Assembly: GCA_025352845.1 (NCBI GenBank) | Contig: JANXSC010000632.1 | Location: forward strand, 1-17,113 | Source: Opitutaceae bacterium | Lineage (GTDB): Bacteria; Verrucomicrobiota; Verrucomicrobiia; Opitutales; Opitutaceae | Direction of reading: 5' to 3' | DNA: 17,113 nucleotides | Made by a program: the position numbers and the translations under genes | Part shown: positions 6,662 through 15,003 of the stretch, piece by piece | How the letters are laid out: every line of letters starts with the position of its first letter | Position numbering within the stretch: the stretch's first letter is position 1 | Notes under the pieces: generated by a model | Told to the model about the DNA's origin: nothing | Database searches by the model: none | What the model saw: the letters and a program-made list of their open reading frames with translations, nothing else

Positions 6662-9600
6662 TCCCGCGGCACGTGATGATTCTGGCGTCGGCGGGATCGG
6701 GGAAAACCTATGCGCTGACCAATCGGTTCGTGGCCCTGCTGGCCGCCGGTGCCGCCCCCGAGCGGATCGTGGCGCTGACCTTTACGCGCAAGGCGGCGGG
6801 AGAATTTTTCGACGAGATCCTCGGCAAGCTGGCGCGCGCGGCGAGCGAGGCGAATTTCGCCGCGGGACTTGCCGCCGACATCGGTCGCCCGGCGCTCGGC
6901 CCGGCGGAGTTTCTTGGCTTGTTGCGCGGCGTGGTGGACGCGATGCCGCGCCTGCGGCTTGGGACGCTTGATGGATTTTTCGCGCGCATCGTGCGGGCCT
7001 TTCCGCTCGAGCTGGGCTTGACCGGTGACTTCGAGATTCTGCAGGAGCATGCCGCGCTGGCGGAGCGTCGGCGCGTGCTGCGGCAAATGTTTTCCCGTGC
7101 CCCGGGAGGCCTCGGCCAGGCCCAGCGCGAATTCATCGAAGCCTTCAAGCGTGCGACGTTTGGCACCGAGGAAAAACAACTCGCCAACCGGCTCGACGGC
7201 TTCCTCGACCAACATCACGAAGCGTTTCTCGCCGCGCCGGCTCCCGAGCTGTGGGGCAATCCGGCACGCATCTGGCCCGAGGGCTGCGAATGGCTGGTGG
7301 CGGAGCCGCGAAAATTGGCTGAGGTTGTCTCGTCGTTGCGCGGACAATTGGCGCCGCGCGATCTGTCCGAAAAGCAAAGGGCGCGGTTCGACGCCTTTTT
7401 CGCGGCGCTGCCGCAATGGACGGCGGGTGCCCCCTTACCCCGGGCAATCGAATACCTGTTGGAAAATACGCTGGCGGTCTGGACCGATGTGCGGCGCGGT
7501 GCCGCGGAAATCACGGTTGAGCGGAAGAAAGTTGCGCTGGGTCCAACCGAGTGCGCTGACCTCGCGAGTATCGTGACGCACCTGATCGGCGCGGAGCTGG
7601 GGCGTCGGCTGGAAATTACGCGCGGGATTCATGCGGTGCTGCGCGGTTACGAAGCGGTGTATCACGAGGCGGTGCGGCGGAACGGACGCCTGAGCTTTGG
7701 CGACGTGCAGCGCTTGCTCCTGCCGCCGCCCGACGGCCCGTTGCTGGCGAGCGGGGAGGAGGGCGGTGAGGGCCGGCTCGCGATCGATTTCCGGCTCGAC
7801 GGGCAGTTCGACCACTGGCTGCTCGACGAATTTCAGGACACGAGTTTCGGCCAATGGAGCGTGTTGCGAAACTTGATCGACGAGGCGGTGCAGGATCCGA
7901 CCGGCGCGCGGAGTTTTTTCTGTGTCGGCGATGTGAAGCAGGCGATCTACACGTGGCGCGAGGGCGACCCGACGTTGTTTCGCGAGATTCTCGATCACTA
8001 CAATCAAGCCGCACCCGGCACGATCGCGGAGGAGCAACTCGTCGCCTCGTGGCGCTCCGGCCCGGCGATTATCGAAATGGTGAATTCGGTTTTCGGACGT
8101 GGCGACGTGTTGATGGGACTATTCCCGGGTGCGGCGAGCGAGAATTGGAATCGCGAATGGCGCGCCCACGAATCCGCGCGAGCGACCTTGAATGGCCATG
8201 CGGCCTGGTTGCACGCCGAGGATGAAGCCGGGCGGTTTGCGCTCACCGTCCGTTTGCTCCACGAAATCGATCCGCTGGCGCGCGGACTCGAATGTGCCGT
8301 GCTCACGCAATCGAATGCGACGGCGACAGCATTGGCGGATTATCTGCGGCGGGAGGGCGGCATCCCGGCGATCGCCGAATCGGACCTGCATGTTGCCACG
8401 GACAATCCGCTGGGAGCGGCGTTGCTCGCCCTCGTGCAGGCGGCGGCTCATCCCGGTGATCGGTTCGCGCAGGAACATTTGGCGATGACGCCGCTGCGCG
8501 CCGTGCTCGACGCAGAAAATCTGCGAACCGCCGAGGCCGTGACGCAGCGCGTGCTCGCGCAGATTCACGCCGACGGTTTCGAGCGCACCATGGCGTTTTG
8601 GCTGAAGCGCATCGAGCCGGTGCTGGCATCGGACGATTTTTTTAGTCGCGAACGCGCCCGGCAGTTCGTGGCGGCGGCTGCGGTATTCGATGCGACCGGT
8701 GGGCGCACGGTCGCGGAATTTGTCGCGTTCATGGAGCGCCACGTCGTGCGCGACGCCGAGGTCGCTGGCGTCGTGAAGGTCATGACGATTCACAAGGCCA
8801 AGGGCCTCGGCTTCGACGTGGTCCTGCTCCCCGATCTCGAGGGAGATCGAATCGATCAGCGGCGTGACGGCCTCGCAGTGCAGCGGGCGGAAGATCGCAC
8901 GGTCGAGTGGGTGTTGGATTTGCCGACCAAGCTTTTCCACAGTCAGGATGAGACACTCGCACAACATGTGCGGGCGGCGGAGATGGAAGCCTGCCACGAG
9001 GCGCTGGCCTTGCTCTACGTGGCGATGACGCGAGCGAAGCGGGCGATGTATCTCATCACAAAAACGCCCGGTGCCTCCGTGTCGCGCAACTACCGAAAAC
9101 TCCTCGCTCAGACACTCGGTGACAGCGCGCGCCCGCTCATGGTTGGCGAGTTCACGGGCAGTGGAAGCTGGGAAGCGGGCGATAGCCATTGGCACGAAGC
9201 CGTCGACAATCGCGGGGAAAAAAACGGAGGAGGAGCCACAATTCCCACGGCGAGGGCGAACGCCCCGGCGTTTTTGCCCGCGCCGCGGCGGCCGGTGCGC
9301 CGGCCTTCGGCCGGGCGAACCGGGCGCGTGAGTGCGGTGCAGACGCTGGCACTGGACGGCGCGGCGGCCGCGGAATTTGGCAACCAAGTCCACGCGCTTT
9401 TGGCCGAGGTTGAGTGGCGCGAAACAGTCGAGCCCGATGGCTGGCACCGTCGCGGCGTGCCGCATGCCGTGGTGAGCGAGGCGCAGGCGTGCGTAGGCGC
9501 AGCGCAATTGGCGGAGGTGTGGAACCGGGAGGCCGGGGCGGAGGTTTGGCGCGAGCGGGCGTTCGAAATTGTGCTCGATGGCGCCTGGATTGCCGGCGCA

Positions 9601-9843
9601 TTTGACCGGGTGCTGGTCGGGCGTGACCGCGACGGACATGCAACGTGGGCGCGGATTTTCGATTTCAAAACCGAACGCCTGCCAAATCCGAGTCGAGTGG
9701 GGGACGCGGTGCGTCGTCACAGCGAGCAGTTGAACCTTTATCGGCGTGTGGCGGCCGTCCTGACGGGACTGCCGCCGTCCGAAATCGCGTGCGAACTGAT
9801 CTTCACGCACGAGGGGCTGCGGGCGAAGGTGCCGCTGTCGTAA
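6658..9843 (+). CDS. addA: AddA helicase-nuclease (UvrD/RecB family)
   Basis: A 1061-residue 3'-5' DNA helicase fused to a nuclease, the motor of the AddAB complex. Superfamily 1A motifs appear in order: Walker A ASAGSGKT (10-17), TFTRKAA (about 41-47), DEFQDT (390-395), GDVKQAIYTWREGD (from 424), SWRS, MTIHKAKGLGFD (709-720), and LLYVAMTRAK (785-794). The C-terminal RecB-type nuclease is intact: His911 in FGNQVHALL, Asp983 in AFDRV, Asp1002 and Lys1004 in DFKT, and Gln1024 and Tyr1028 in QLNLY. A Pro/Arg/Gly-rich linker (roughly residues 845-890) joins motor and nuclease. The frame is open upstream to 6325 inside addB, but the start at 6658 places Walker A at its usual position and has a good Shine-Dalgarno sequence, GGGAGG (6645-6650). 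It is the only clearly strong one in the window apart from that of pilO. Confidence 0.93.
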   Translation: MIPRHVMILASAGSGKTYALTNRFVALLAAGAAPERIVALTFTRKAAGEFFDEILGKLARAASEANFAAGLAADIGRPALGPAEFLGLLRGVVDAMPRLRLGTLDGFFARIVRAFPLELGLTGDFEILQEHAALAERRRVLRQMFSRAPGGLGQAQREFIEAFKRATFGTEEKQLANRLDGFLDQHHEAFLAAPAPELWGNPARIWPEGCEWLVAEPRKLAEVVSSLRGQLAPRDLSEKQRARFDAFFAALPQWTAGAPLPRAIEYLLENTLAVWTDVRRGAAEITVERKKVALGPTECADLASIVTHLIGAELGRRLEITRGIHAVLRGYEAVYHEAVRRNGRLSFGDVQRLLLPPPDGPLLASGEEGGEGRLAIDFRLDGQFDHWLLDEFQDTSFGQWSVLRNLIDEAVQDPTGARSFFCVGDVKQAIYTWREGDPTLFREILDHYNQAAPGTIAEEQLVASWRSGPAIIEMVNSVFGRGDVLMGLFPGAASENWNREWRAHESARATLNGHAAWLHAEDEAGRFALTVRLLHEIDPLARGLECAVLTQSNATATALADYLRREGGIPAIAESDLHVATDNPLGAALLALVQAAAHPGDRFAQEHLAMTPLRAVLDAENLRTAEAVTQRVLAQIHADGFERTMAFWLKRIEPVLASDDFFSRERARQFVAAAAVFDATGGRTVAEFVAFMERHVVRDAEVAGVVKVMTIHKAKGLGFDVVLLPDLEGDRIDQRRDGLAVQRAEDRTVEWVLDLPTKLFHSQDETLAQHVRAAEMEACHEALALLYVAMTRAKRAMYLITKTPGASVSRNYRKLLAQTLGDSARPLMVGEFTGSGSWEAGDSHWHEAVDNRGEKNGGGATIPTARANAPAFLPAPRRPVRRPSAGRTGRVSAVQTLALDGAAAAEFGNQVHALLAEVEWRETVEPDGWHRRGVPHAVVSEAQACVGAAQLAEVWNREAGAEVWRERAFEIVLDGAWIAGAFDRVLVGRDRDGHATWARIFDFKTERLPNPSRVGDAVRRHSEQLNLYRRVAAVLTGLPPSEIACELIFTHEGLRAKVPLS

Positions 9844-9902
9844 ATTCGGCTTTACAGCGCCGCAGGCGAGAAGCACGTTGGCCATCCGCAAACAAACTCA
9901 CC

Positions 9903-10004
9903 ATGGGCAATCTGAAAAAGAAACGTCGTTTGAAAATGAACAAGCACAAGCGCCGCAAGCGCCTGAAGGCTAATCGCCACAAAAAGCGCACGTGGCAAAA
10001 GTGA
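9903..10004 (+). CDS. bS22/mS38-type ribosomal mini-protein (AURKAIP1/COX24 domain)
   Basis: A 33-residue protein in which about half the residues are Lys or Arg. It begins MGNLKKKRRLKMNKHKRRK and ends in RHKKRTWQK. The spacing KKKRR-x-KMxKHKxRKxLKxxRHKKR is that of the AURKAIP1/COX24 domain, which is found in mitochondrial small-subunit protein mS38 and in the tiny mycobacterial 30S protein bS22. It probably binds 16S rRNA near the decoding region; this is inferred from those relatives. The ATG at 9903 lacks a Shine-Dalgarno sequence (context AAACAAACTCACC). It lies 59 bp after addA and is closed by its own terminator, so it may be read from addAB or from a promoter inside addA. Genes this short are easily missed by annotation pipelines. 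Confidence 0.85.
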   Translation: MGNLKKKRRLKMNKHKRRKRLKANRHKKRTWQK

Positions 10005-10043
10005 GCCGCGCGCGCTGAGCGCGCCAATTGTTTGTCCGATTTC

Positions 10044-10071
10044 AAAACCCGCCGTCCCCACGGCGGGTTTT
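10044..10071. terminator. Intrinsic terminator, symmetrical and possibly bidirectional
   Basis: CCCGCCGT (10048-10055) pairs with ACGGCGGG (10060-10067) around a CCCC loop. AAAA lies before the stem (10044-10047) and TTTT after it (10068-10071), so the element could stop transcription from either strand. It ends the addAB/bS22 unit. Confidence 0.9.
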
Positions 10072-10293
10072 CCTTTTTCCGCTTAGGATCCATCCGCGGC
10101 GACCGTAGTTGTCGCTGTGAGGCTACGCATATCCATGGGCAAATCGGGCGCAGAAACGCGGCGCGGGGCCCCCTTTGCTCAAGAAAAAGTAAATGGTCAC
10201 TCCCCACGGGATACAGCGCGGGTTTGATCTTGTAACGCCTCCTGCCTTCGCCGCCAAACTGCGCCGTTTTCAAAAATCGCCGTCACCCGTAGC
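10072..10293 (+). other. Upstream region of the pil operon
   Basis: This 222-bp stretch must hold the pilM promoter because a terminator sits just before it, but I cannot name convincing -35 and -10 boxes. The only AT-rich part is a short patch, AAGAAAAAGTAAATGG, at about 10181-10196. No Shine-Dalgarno sequence stands before pilM. A 30-codon frame at 10135-10227 does not look like a real gene. Confidence 0.3.
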
Positions 10294-11334
10294 ATGTTTT
10301 TTTCCCACAAACCAAAAGGGTTCTTTGTCGAACTCAACGACCACGCCGTCATGGTGGCGCGCACGTCGGGCCCGACCGCGCCGTTCGCGGTGGAGGAAAT
10401 GCTGGACTGCGCCCCGCACGATCCGGCGGCGCTCAAGGAAATGCTCGGCCGCATCCAGCCGAAGAAAAGTCCCAGTGGATATCTGCACGCCACGGTCGGC
10501 ATCTATCCCGGGAAGCGCCTCGTCCGCCGGCACACGGTCGAACCGAAGCGCGTGAAGGAGCAGGCCTACATCACCGAACTTTGCTCGCAGCAATTTCGCA
10601 TCGAGGATGACAAATACTCCCTCGCAATTCTGAACGCCAGCGACGGCGTGGATTTTGACACGGCGCGCGGCACGCAGAAGGACGTCGTTTTCTGCGGCCT
10701 CCCGATCGAGGATGCACAGGGCACCCAGGCGATGCTGCTGGAGTCGGGCATTTACCCGGAGCGGCTTGAGCTCGGCTCCGTGGCGACGTTGGGCGGCGTC
10801 GTGGATTGCCTCGCCTTCAACAAGGCCAAGACCTCGGTGCTGGTGCTCGAAGTCGGCGCCGATGCCACGCACTCGTTCATCGTCACGGCCAACGGCATCG
10901 AGGCTTCACGGCTCGTCCCACAGGGCCTCGAGGCGATGGTGCCAATCGTGCAGAAGGAACTCGCCCTGAAGGACGAGGAGTCGGCCCGGAAACTTTTTTA
11001 TTCAAACACCTTCGATTTTACCGGCATGGGGCCGCTCCTGGTCAAAAAAATCCTGAAGGAGCTGCAGTCGGCGATCGGTTTCTATGAGGTGCAGACCGGC
11101 CAGTCCGTGGCGCAGGTGCTGACGACCCAGTTGTCGCCGAAGCTGCAGTGGCTCGATACCGCGGTCTCCAGCGCGCTGGGGATCTCGAGCTTGAAGCTCG
11201 ATCCGGTCGCGTGGTTGGAGTCGCGGCAGGTTTCCCTGCCCGAGAACTTAGTGAAGCAAGCCCAGGAGACCCGCTGCTTCGGGCTCCTCTCCCTCATGGC
11301 CCAAGCCCAATCCGCCCATGCTGTCGCTGCTTAA
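10294..11334 (+). CDS. pilM: PilM-like type IV pilus assembly protein (actin-like fold)
   Basis: A 346-residue cytoplasmic protein at the head of the pilus operon. Family PilM proteins are actin-like ATP binders that dock on the cytoplasmic tail of PilN. Support comes from gene order and from remnants of the fold. The phosphate-2 region reads LEVGADATHSFIV (185-197), where VDIG is usual. The ELQSAIGFYEVQTGQSVAQV segment (256-275) matches the PilM helix before the last subdomain. Two motifs are degraded: the N-terminal GLDIGSSSVK-type loop is replaced by KGFFVELNDHAVMVAR, and the glycine pair normally following the YEVQTG helix is absent (TTQLSPKLQWL). It may bind nucleotide poorly or not at all. 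It overlaps pilN by 17 nt. There is no Shine-Dalgarno sequence at the ATG. Confidence 0.78.
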   Translation: MFFSHKPKGFFVELNDHAVMVARTSGPTAPFAVEEMLDCAPHDPAALKEMLGRIQPKKSPSGYLHATVGIYPGKRLVRRHTVEPKRVKEQAYITELCSQQFRIEDDKYSLAILNASDGVDFDTARGTQKDVVFCGLPIEDAQGTQAMLLESGIYPERLELGSVATLGGVVDCLAFNKAKTSVLVLEVGADATHSFIVTANGIEASRLVPQGLEAMVPIVQKELALKDEESARKLFYSNTFDFTGMGPLLVKKILKELQSAIGFYEVQTGQSVAQVLTTQLSPKLQWLDTAVSSALGISSLKLDPVAWLESRQVSLPENLVKQAQETRCFGLLSLMAQAQSAHAVAA

Positions 11335-11968
11335 GAAAAACGGCGCGACGGCCGAATTGGTCGCGGTGTCCTCGTGGCACCCGAATTTCCGCAACTACGA
11401 AAAGTTGCCGGACATCAAGGTCGTCCGCACGGCGTTCTTCGTGAACGGCGCCGCGATCCTCGTCGCGACCGCGCTGGGAATCCTTCTCGGCTTCCGGGAA
11501 TGGCAGCTCCACGTCGTGAACAACCAGATCGCGCACGTCGAGGGGCTGATCAATCGCGACAAGCGCGTCAGCGATCAGGCGATTGCGCTCTTCAAAAAAT
11601 TTCAGGCCGACGAGACGCGCGTGACCGAGGTCGACAGTTTCGTGAAGTCGAAGACCCTGATTTCCGTGCTCATGCTGCGGCTGGCGGAGACGCTGCCGGG
11701 CAACGTCGCGATCGACAGCCTCGATTTGCGCGACACCGGCCTGACGATGCGCCTCGCCGTCCGTGGCGATGCCGCCGCCGCCAGCGGTTATGCGACCGCC
11801 TACCTCGAGCAACTGCGGGCGGACAACCAGCTCGCGCAGTTCGACGAATTTATTTTCACGAGCACGCCGATGCGCAACCCGGCGACGGGCCGCATGGCGG
11901 TCGAGTTCTACCTGCGTCTCAAACCGGTGGCGGTGGCCGCACCGAAACTCGCGAGGAAACCACTATGA
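11318..11968 (+). CDS. pilN: PilN-like inner-membrane assembly protein
   Basis: A 216-residue bitopic membrane protein with a cytoplasmic N-tail of about 38 residues, one transmembrane helix (about 39-59), a coiled-coil-like helix (about 60-115) and a periplasmic alpha/beta domain (about 125-205). This is the layout of PilN and GspL C-terminal regions. The stretch SVLMLRLAETLPGNVAIDSLDLRDTGLTMRLAVRGDA is in good agreement with the PilN core: a helix, then P-x-N/D-V-x-I, then a strand pair. In its usual role PilN pairs with PilO and links PilM to the periplasmic complex. The N-tail lacks the INLLP motif that other PilN proteins use to hold PilM; NYEKLPDIKVVRT (about 26-38) occupies that place. 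It overlaps pilM by 17 nt and pilO by the ATGA quartet. Confidence 0.8.
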   Translation: MLSLLKKNGATAELVAVSSWHPNFRNYEKLPDIKVVRTAFFVNGAAILVATALGILLGFREWQLHVVNNQIAHVEGLINRDKRVSDQAIALFKKFQADETRVTEVDSFVKSKTLISVLMLRLAETLPGNVAIDSLDLRDTGLTMRLAVRGDAAAASGYATAYLEQLRADNQLAQFDEFIFTSTPMRNPATGRMAVEFYLRLKPVAVAAPKLARKPL

Positions 11969-12525
11969 CCAACCTGGAACTGGTCGCATTGCTCAAAAAG
12001 CACCCCATCAGCTTTGGCTGCGGGGCGCTCAGCCTCGCCTTCGCGCTCGCGCTATACCTGCGCGACGACGAGATCCCCGGCGCCGAGGCCGAACTCGGCC
12101 TCAAGTCGGCCGATGGCGATCGGATTGCGCTCAACATCCAATACTCGGCGCAATTGAAGGAGCACGCCGACGCGATGGTGGCTTCGACCAAGGACATCGA
12201 GGCGAGGCTCGTGCGGCCGACGCAGCTCGGCACCAACACGCAATATTTCTACAAACTCGAAGGCGACACCGGCGTGAAGATTATCGATCTCCGACAGATT
12301 GCAGCGAGCGCTGCGCCGGCCAAGGGCGCGAAGAACGCCTACGTGGCCGTGCCGTTCTCGGTCTCCGTGCAGGGGACCCTGCCGCAGATTCTCGATTTCC
12401 TGCGCCAGCTGGAAAATGGCGCGCACTACTGCCGCGTGCTGACCGCCTCGTTCAGCGGGACGGCCTCCAACCGGAACGCTCCGCTCACGCTCGGGCTCAG
12501 TCTCGAACTCCTCGGCAAGTCATGA
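11965..12525 (+). CDS. pilO: PilO-like inner-membrane assembly protein
   Basis: A 186-residue protein with a short cytoplasmic start, a transmembrane helix (about 14-31), a coiled-coil region (about 36-90) and a C-terminal alpha/beta domain. The segment VAVPFSVSVQGTLPQILDFLRQLENG followed by YCRVLTASFSG is the typical PilO/GspM core, in which a beta strand, a helix containing F-L-x-x-L-E and a second strand follow one another. PilO forms heterodimers with PilN and contacts PilP. The start at 11965 is preceded by GAGGA (about 11953-11957), a proper Shine-Dalgarno sequence, and it overlaps the pilN stop by ATGA; a similar ATGA joins it to the next gene. The frame extends upstream to 11374 inside pilN, but that part is non-coding. 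Confidence 0.78.
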   Translation: MTNLELVALLKKHPISFGCGALSLAFALALYLRDDEIPGAEAELGLKSADGDRIALNIQYSAQLKEHADAMVASTKDIEARLVRPTQLGTNTQYFYKLEGDTGVKIIDLRQIAASAAPAKGAKNAYVAVPFSVSVQGTLPQILDFLRQLENGAHYCRVLTASFSGTASNRNAPLTLGLSLELLGKS

Positions 12526-13073
12526 ACCTCCGTCACACGTTTTTCTTCGCGGTTGGCGTGCTCGTCTTGCTGACGCCGTCGCGTGCGGTCGCCGCGCGCA
12601 ACTCTGCCGATCTTCAGCCGCAGGTGAAGCGGCAGGCGTCGCTCGCGATTGCCGAGGGCCTCGCGCAACGGAAGGCTCCGCCGCCGTTGTCGTCGGATTT
12701 GATTTCGCCGTTCAATCCGCCCAATTTCGACAAGCCCGACGCGTCCGAGCTTCAGGCGCTGGCGGCGGCGGCGCAGCGCGCCTCGGCGAGTGCGCCGAAA
12801 AACACCACCCGGGGAACGGTCGCGAAAGCCGCGCCCGGCACCCGTGAGACGCTGGAGAAGCTCGCAGGGCAGATTTCGCCCACGGGCGTCATTCAGATGC
12901 GCGGCGCACCGCGCCTCGTCATCGGCGGCAAACCTTTCGAGGTGGGGACTCGTTTCACCGCCACGTATAACAGCCAAGACTACGAGCTTGAGCTCGTTTC
13001 CATCGACCGCACCACCTTTACGCTGCGCTACCGCGGCGAGGAAATCACCCGGCCTATCAAACCTGTTCGATAA
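12522..13073 (+). CDS. PilP-like periplasmic protein
   Basis: A 183-residue exported protein standing where pilP is expected, between pilO and pilQ. It has a signal peptide (hydrophobic about 8-19, cleavage likely after AVA at 22-24), a disordered Pro/Ala-rich stretch (about 50-108) and a small beta domain (about 120-180). The pattern GVIQMRGAPRLVIGGKPFEVGTRFTATYNSQDYELELVSIDRTTFTLRYRG is like the PilP/GspC domain that docks on the secretin N-terminal domains. Unlike classical PilP it has no lipobox cysteine; indeed the protein contains no cysteine, so it is soluble in the periplasm or held by partners. It starts inside the pilO stop (ATGA) and ends one base before the pilQ start codon. The name PilP is positional and functional inference; sequence identity alone would not prove it. 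Confidence 0.65.
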   Translation: MNLRHTFFFAVGVLVLLTPSRAVAARNSADLQPQVKRQASLAIAEGLAQRKAPPPLSSDLISPFNPPNFDKPDASELQALAAAAQRASASAPKNTTRGTVAKAAPGTRETLEKLAGQISPTGVIQMRGAPRLVIGGKPFEVGTRFTATYNSQDYELELVSIDRTTFTLRYRGEEITRPIKPVR

Positions 13074-13074
13074 T

Positions 13075-15003
13075 ATGAACACTCGCACCCGTCCGATCAT
13101 TGCTTTCGCGCTGCTGGCCGCTTTGCCCGCCCTCCGGGTGCTGGCTCAGCAGCCCGCCGCTCCCGCTCCGGCTCCCGCCGAAGCCACCGCCACTCCGCCG
13201 GCAGTTTCTGCGCCCGCCGAATCCATCGCTGCGCCGCCGCCGGCCGTTCCGGTCGCCGCACTTGTGGCGGTGACGCAAACCGCCGCCGATGCGCCGCCGC
13301 CGGCCGTGCCCGCACCTGCTGCACCGGCCGCGACTCCCGCTGATCCCGCCGCTCCGGCGGCGCCCGCCGGCACCGCCACGAAGGGCAAGGATGGCACCGG
13401 CCGCGACACCCTCTCCGTCGACTTCCCCGACGAGGACGTGCGCAACATCCTCCGCAACGTCGCCGATCTCTTCGAGCTGAACATCATCATGCCCGACACG
13501 CTGCAGGGTAAGACGACCATCAAGTTGCGCGACGTCACCTGGCGCCAGATTTTCCAGAGCGTGCTCAGCCCGGTGAACTACTCCTACGTCGAGGAGGGTA
13601 ACATCATCAAGATCGTCAGCAACGAAAGCCTGCTCCAGGAGCCGACCTCCACCGATGTCTTCCGCATCAATTACGCGAAGGCCTCGGACATTTTGCCGAC
13701 CGTCACCTCGCTCGTCGATGCCACCGCCGGTGGCCGCATTGTGGTCGATGCGCGCAGCAACAGCCTCGTCATCACTGAGCGCCCGTCCCGCATGAACCGC
13801 ATCCGTGCGATCATCGAGCAGCTCGACCGCGCGACCGACCAGGTCATGATCGAGACGAAGTTCGTCGAGGTCAGCGATCGCGACGTGAAGAACATCGGCG
13901 TGAACTGGGCTTCGCTCGCGAACTATCAGATCAGCGCCGGAAAACTTGGCGGCACTTTCTCTCGGGATCGCGGCCAGACTGCGACCGGCGGTTTCGACAA
14001 CAAGAGCGACACCACGAAGCTCGGGACCAACACCACGACCGGCATCAACACCACGACTGCGCTCAACGGCCAAAACGTCGTGACCACCAATGGCCAGACC
14101 AACGGTTCGACCAACACGGGTTCCGTCACTTCCACCGGCGGCATTGTCACTTCGACCTCGACGACCGGCACGACCGGCGGCTTGACGAACGGCGTCGCGA
14201 CGACGGGCACCAATGGCACCACGACGACCCGCACCAACGGCGTGGACAGTCTCGTGACCGATGGGATCAACAATACCTTCAAGAATCTCAGCTCGCTGCT
14301 GAACACCGACGCGACGGGCCGCGCGCTCAATGCGGTCTTCTCCGCCACCGATTTCAATATCGTGCTGAGCGCCCTGCAGTCGTTGCAGAAGACCAAGATC
14401 GTTTCCAATCCGACCATCGTCACGCTCAACAACAGCCCGGCGGTGATCAAAGTCGGCCAGGAGCGCCCGATTCCGAGCTACACCTACAATGCCGAGCGCG
14501 GCGTGTATGAGGTCAGCGGCTTCACCTACAAGCCCATCGGCATCATCCTCAAAGTCACACCCCAGGTGAACTCGCGGGGCTTTATCAAGCTCACCGTCGA
14601 CCCCGAGGTCAGCCAGTCTAACCGCGACGCTGTTTTCAATGGCGCGGCCATTCCGATCGTCGAGTCGCGCACGGCCAGCACCACGGTGTCGCTCAAGGAT
14701 GGTTTCACAATGGGCATCGGCGGCCTCATGCAGCAGTCCGGGACCAACGGGGAAAACAAGGTTCCCGTGCTCGGTTCGATTCCCGTGCTCGGCCGTCTCT
14801 TCCGTTCGAATAGCAAGAATATCGAGACGACCAACCTCATCATCTTCATCACGGCCAAAACCATCAGTGCCGAGGGCGCGACAATCGAGCAGGTCTTCAA
14901 TTCCGAGCGCGTCCGCGGCCTCGACCTGAAACGCGAGGATCTCCCCGGTTATCGCGACGGCTCGGATCCGTTCCTGCCCTCGACGCCGAAGGCCAGCCAA
15001 TGA
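13075..15003 (+). CDS. pilQ: Type IV pilus secretin PilQ (type II/III secretion system protein family)
   Basis: A 642-residue outer-membrane secretin, the pore through which the pilus passes. It has a signal peptide (cleavage likely after VLA at 22-24), a long Ala/Pro-rich linker (about 26-100), an STN/N0-type domain (about 112-185; VDFPDEDVRNILRNVADLF), an N1 domain (about 192-251), and the secretin core (about 256-598). The core signatures are clear: LQKTKIVSNPTIVTLNN (437-453), and VPVLGSIPVLGRLFRS (563-578) followed by TNLIIFITAK. It is short at the N-terminus: no AMIN domain is visible. A Thr/Asn/Gly-rich insert lies at 302-395. It begins one base after the preceding stop and has no Shine-Dalgarno sequence, so it likely depends on re-initiation. 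Assignment to a pilus rather than type II secretion comes from the pilM-N-O neighbours. Confidence 0.92.
   Translation: MNTRTRPIIAFALLAALPALRVLAQQPAAPAPAPAEATATPPAVSAPAESIAAPPPAVPVAALVAVTQTAADAPPPAVPAPAAPAATPADPAAPAAPAGTATKGKDGTGRDTLSVDFPDEDVRNILRNVADLFELNIIMPDTLQGKTTIKLRDVTWRQIFQSVLSPVNYSYVEEGNIIKIVSNESLLQEPTSTDVFRINYAKASDILPTVTSLVDATAGGRIVVDARSNSLVITERPSRMNRIRAIIEQLDRATDQVMIETKFVEVSDRDVKNIGVNWASLANYQISAGKLGGTFSRDRGQTATGGFDNKSDTTKLGTNTTTGINTTTALNGQNVVTTNGQTNGSTNTGSVTSTGGIVTSTSTTGTTGGLTNGVATTGTNGTTTTRTNGVDSLVTDGINNTFKNLSSLLNTDATGRALNAVFSATDFNIVLSALQSLQKTKIVSNPTIVTLNNSPAVIKVGQERPIPSYTYNAERGVYEVSGFTYKPIGIILKVTPQVNSRGFIKLTVDPEVSQSNRDAVFNGAAIPIVESRTASTTVSLKDGFTMGIGGLMQQSGTNGENKVPVLGSIPVLGRLFRSNSKNIETTNLIIFITAKTISAEGATIEQVFNSERVRGLDLKREDLPGYRDGSDPFLPSTPKASQ
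13978..14259 (+). repeat. Thr/Asn/Gly-rich low-complexity insert in PilQ
   Basis: Residues 302-395 of PilQ consist largely of Thr, Asn, Gly and Ser in irregular TNG and TTG units, e.g. TTTGINTTTALNGQNVVTTN (320-339). The insert sits between the strand following NIGVNWAS and the NTFKNLSSLLN helix, i.e. within or next to the gate loops of the secretin core. Confidence 0.8.

Noticed and set aside
8119..9891. 590-codon minus-strand frame opposite addA
   Set aside because: The + strand carries helicase and nuclease motifs throughout; the antisense product shows no domain and is expected from third-position GC bias.
10005..10025. GCGCGC-rich self-complementary stretch after the bS22-like gene as a separate terminator
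   Set aside because: No T run follows, and the proper terminator lies 30 bases further on.
10135..10227. 30-codon frame before pilM
   Set aside because: No Shine-Dalgarno sequence, no recognisable motif and ordinary composition; likely chance.
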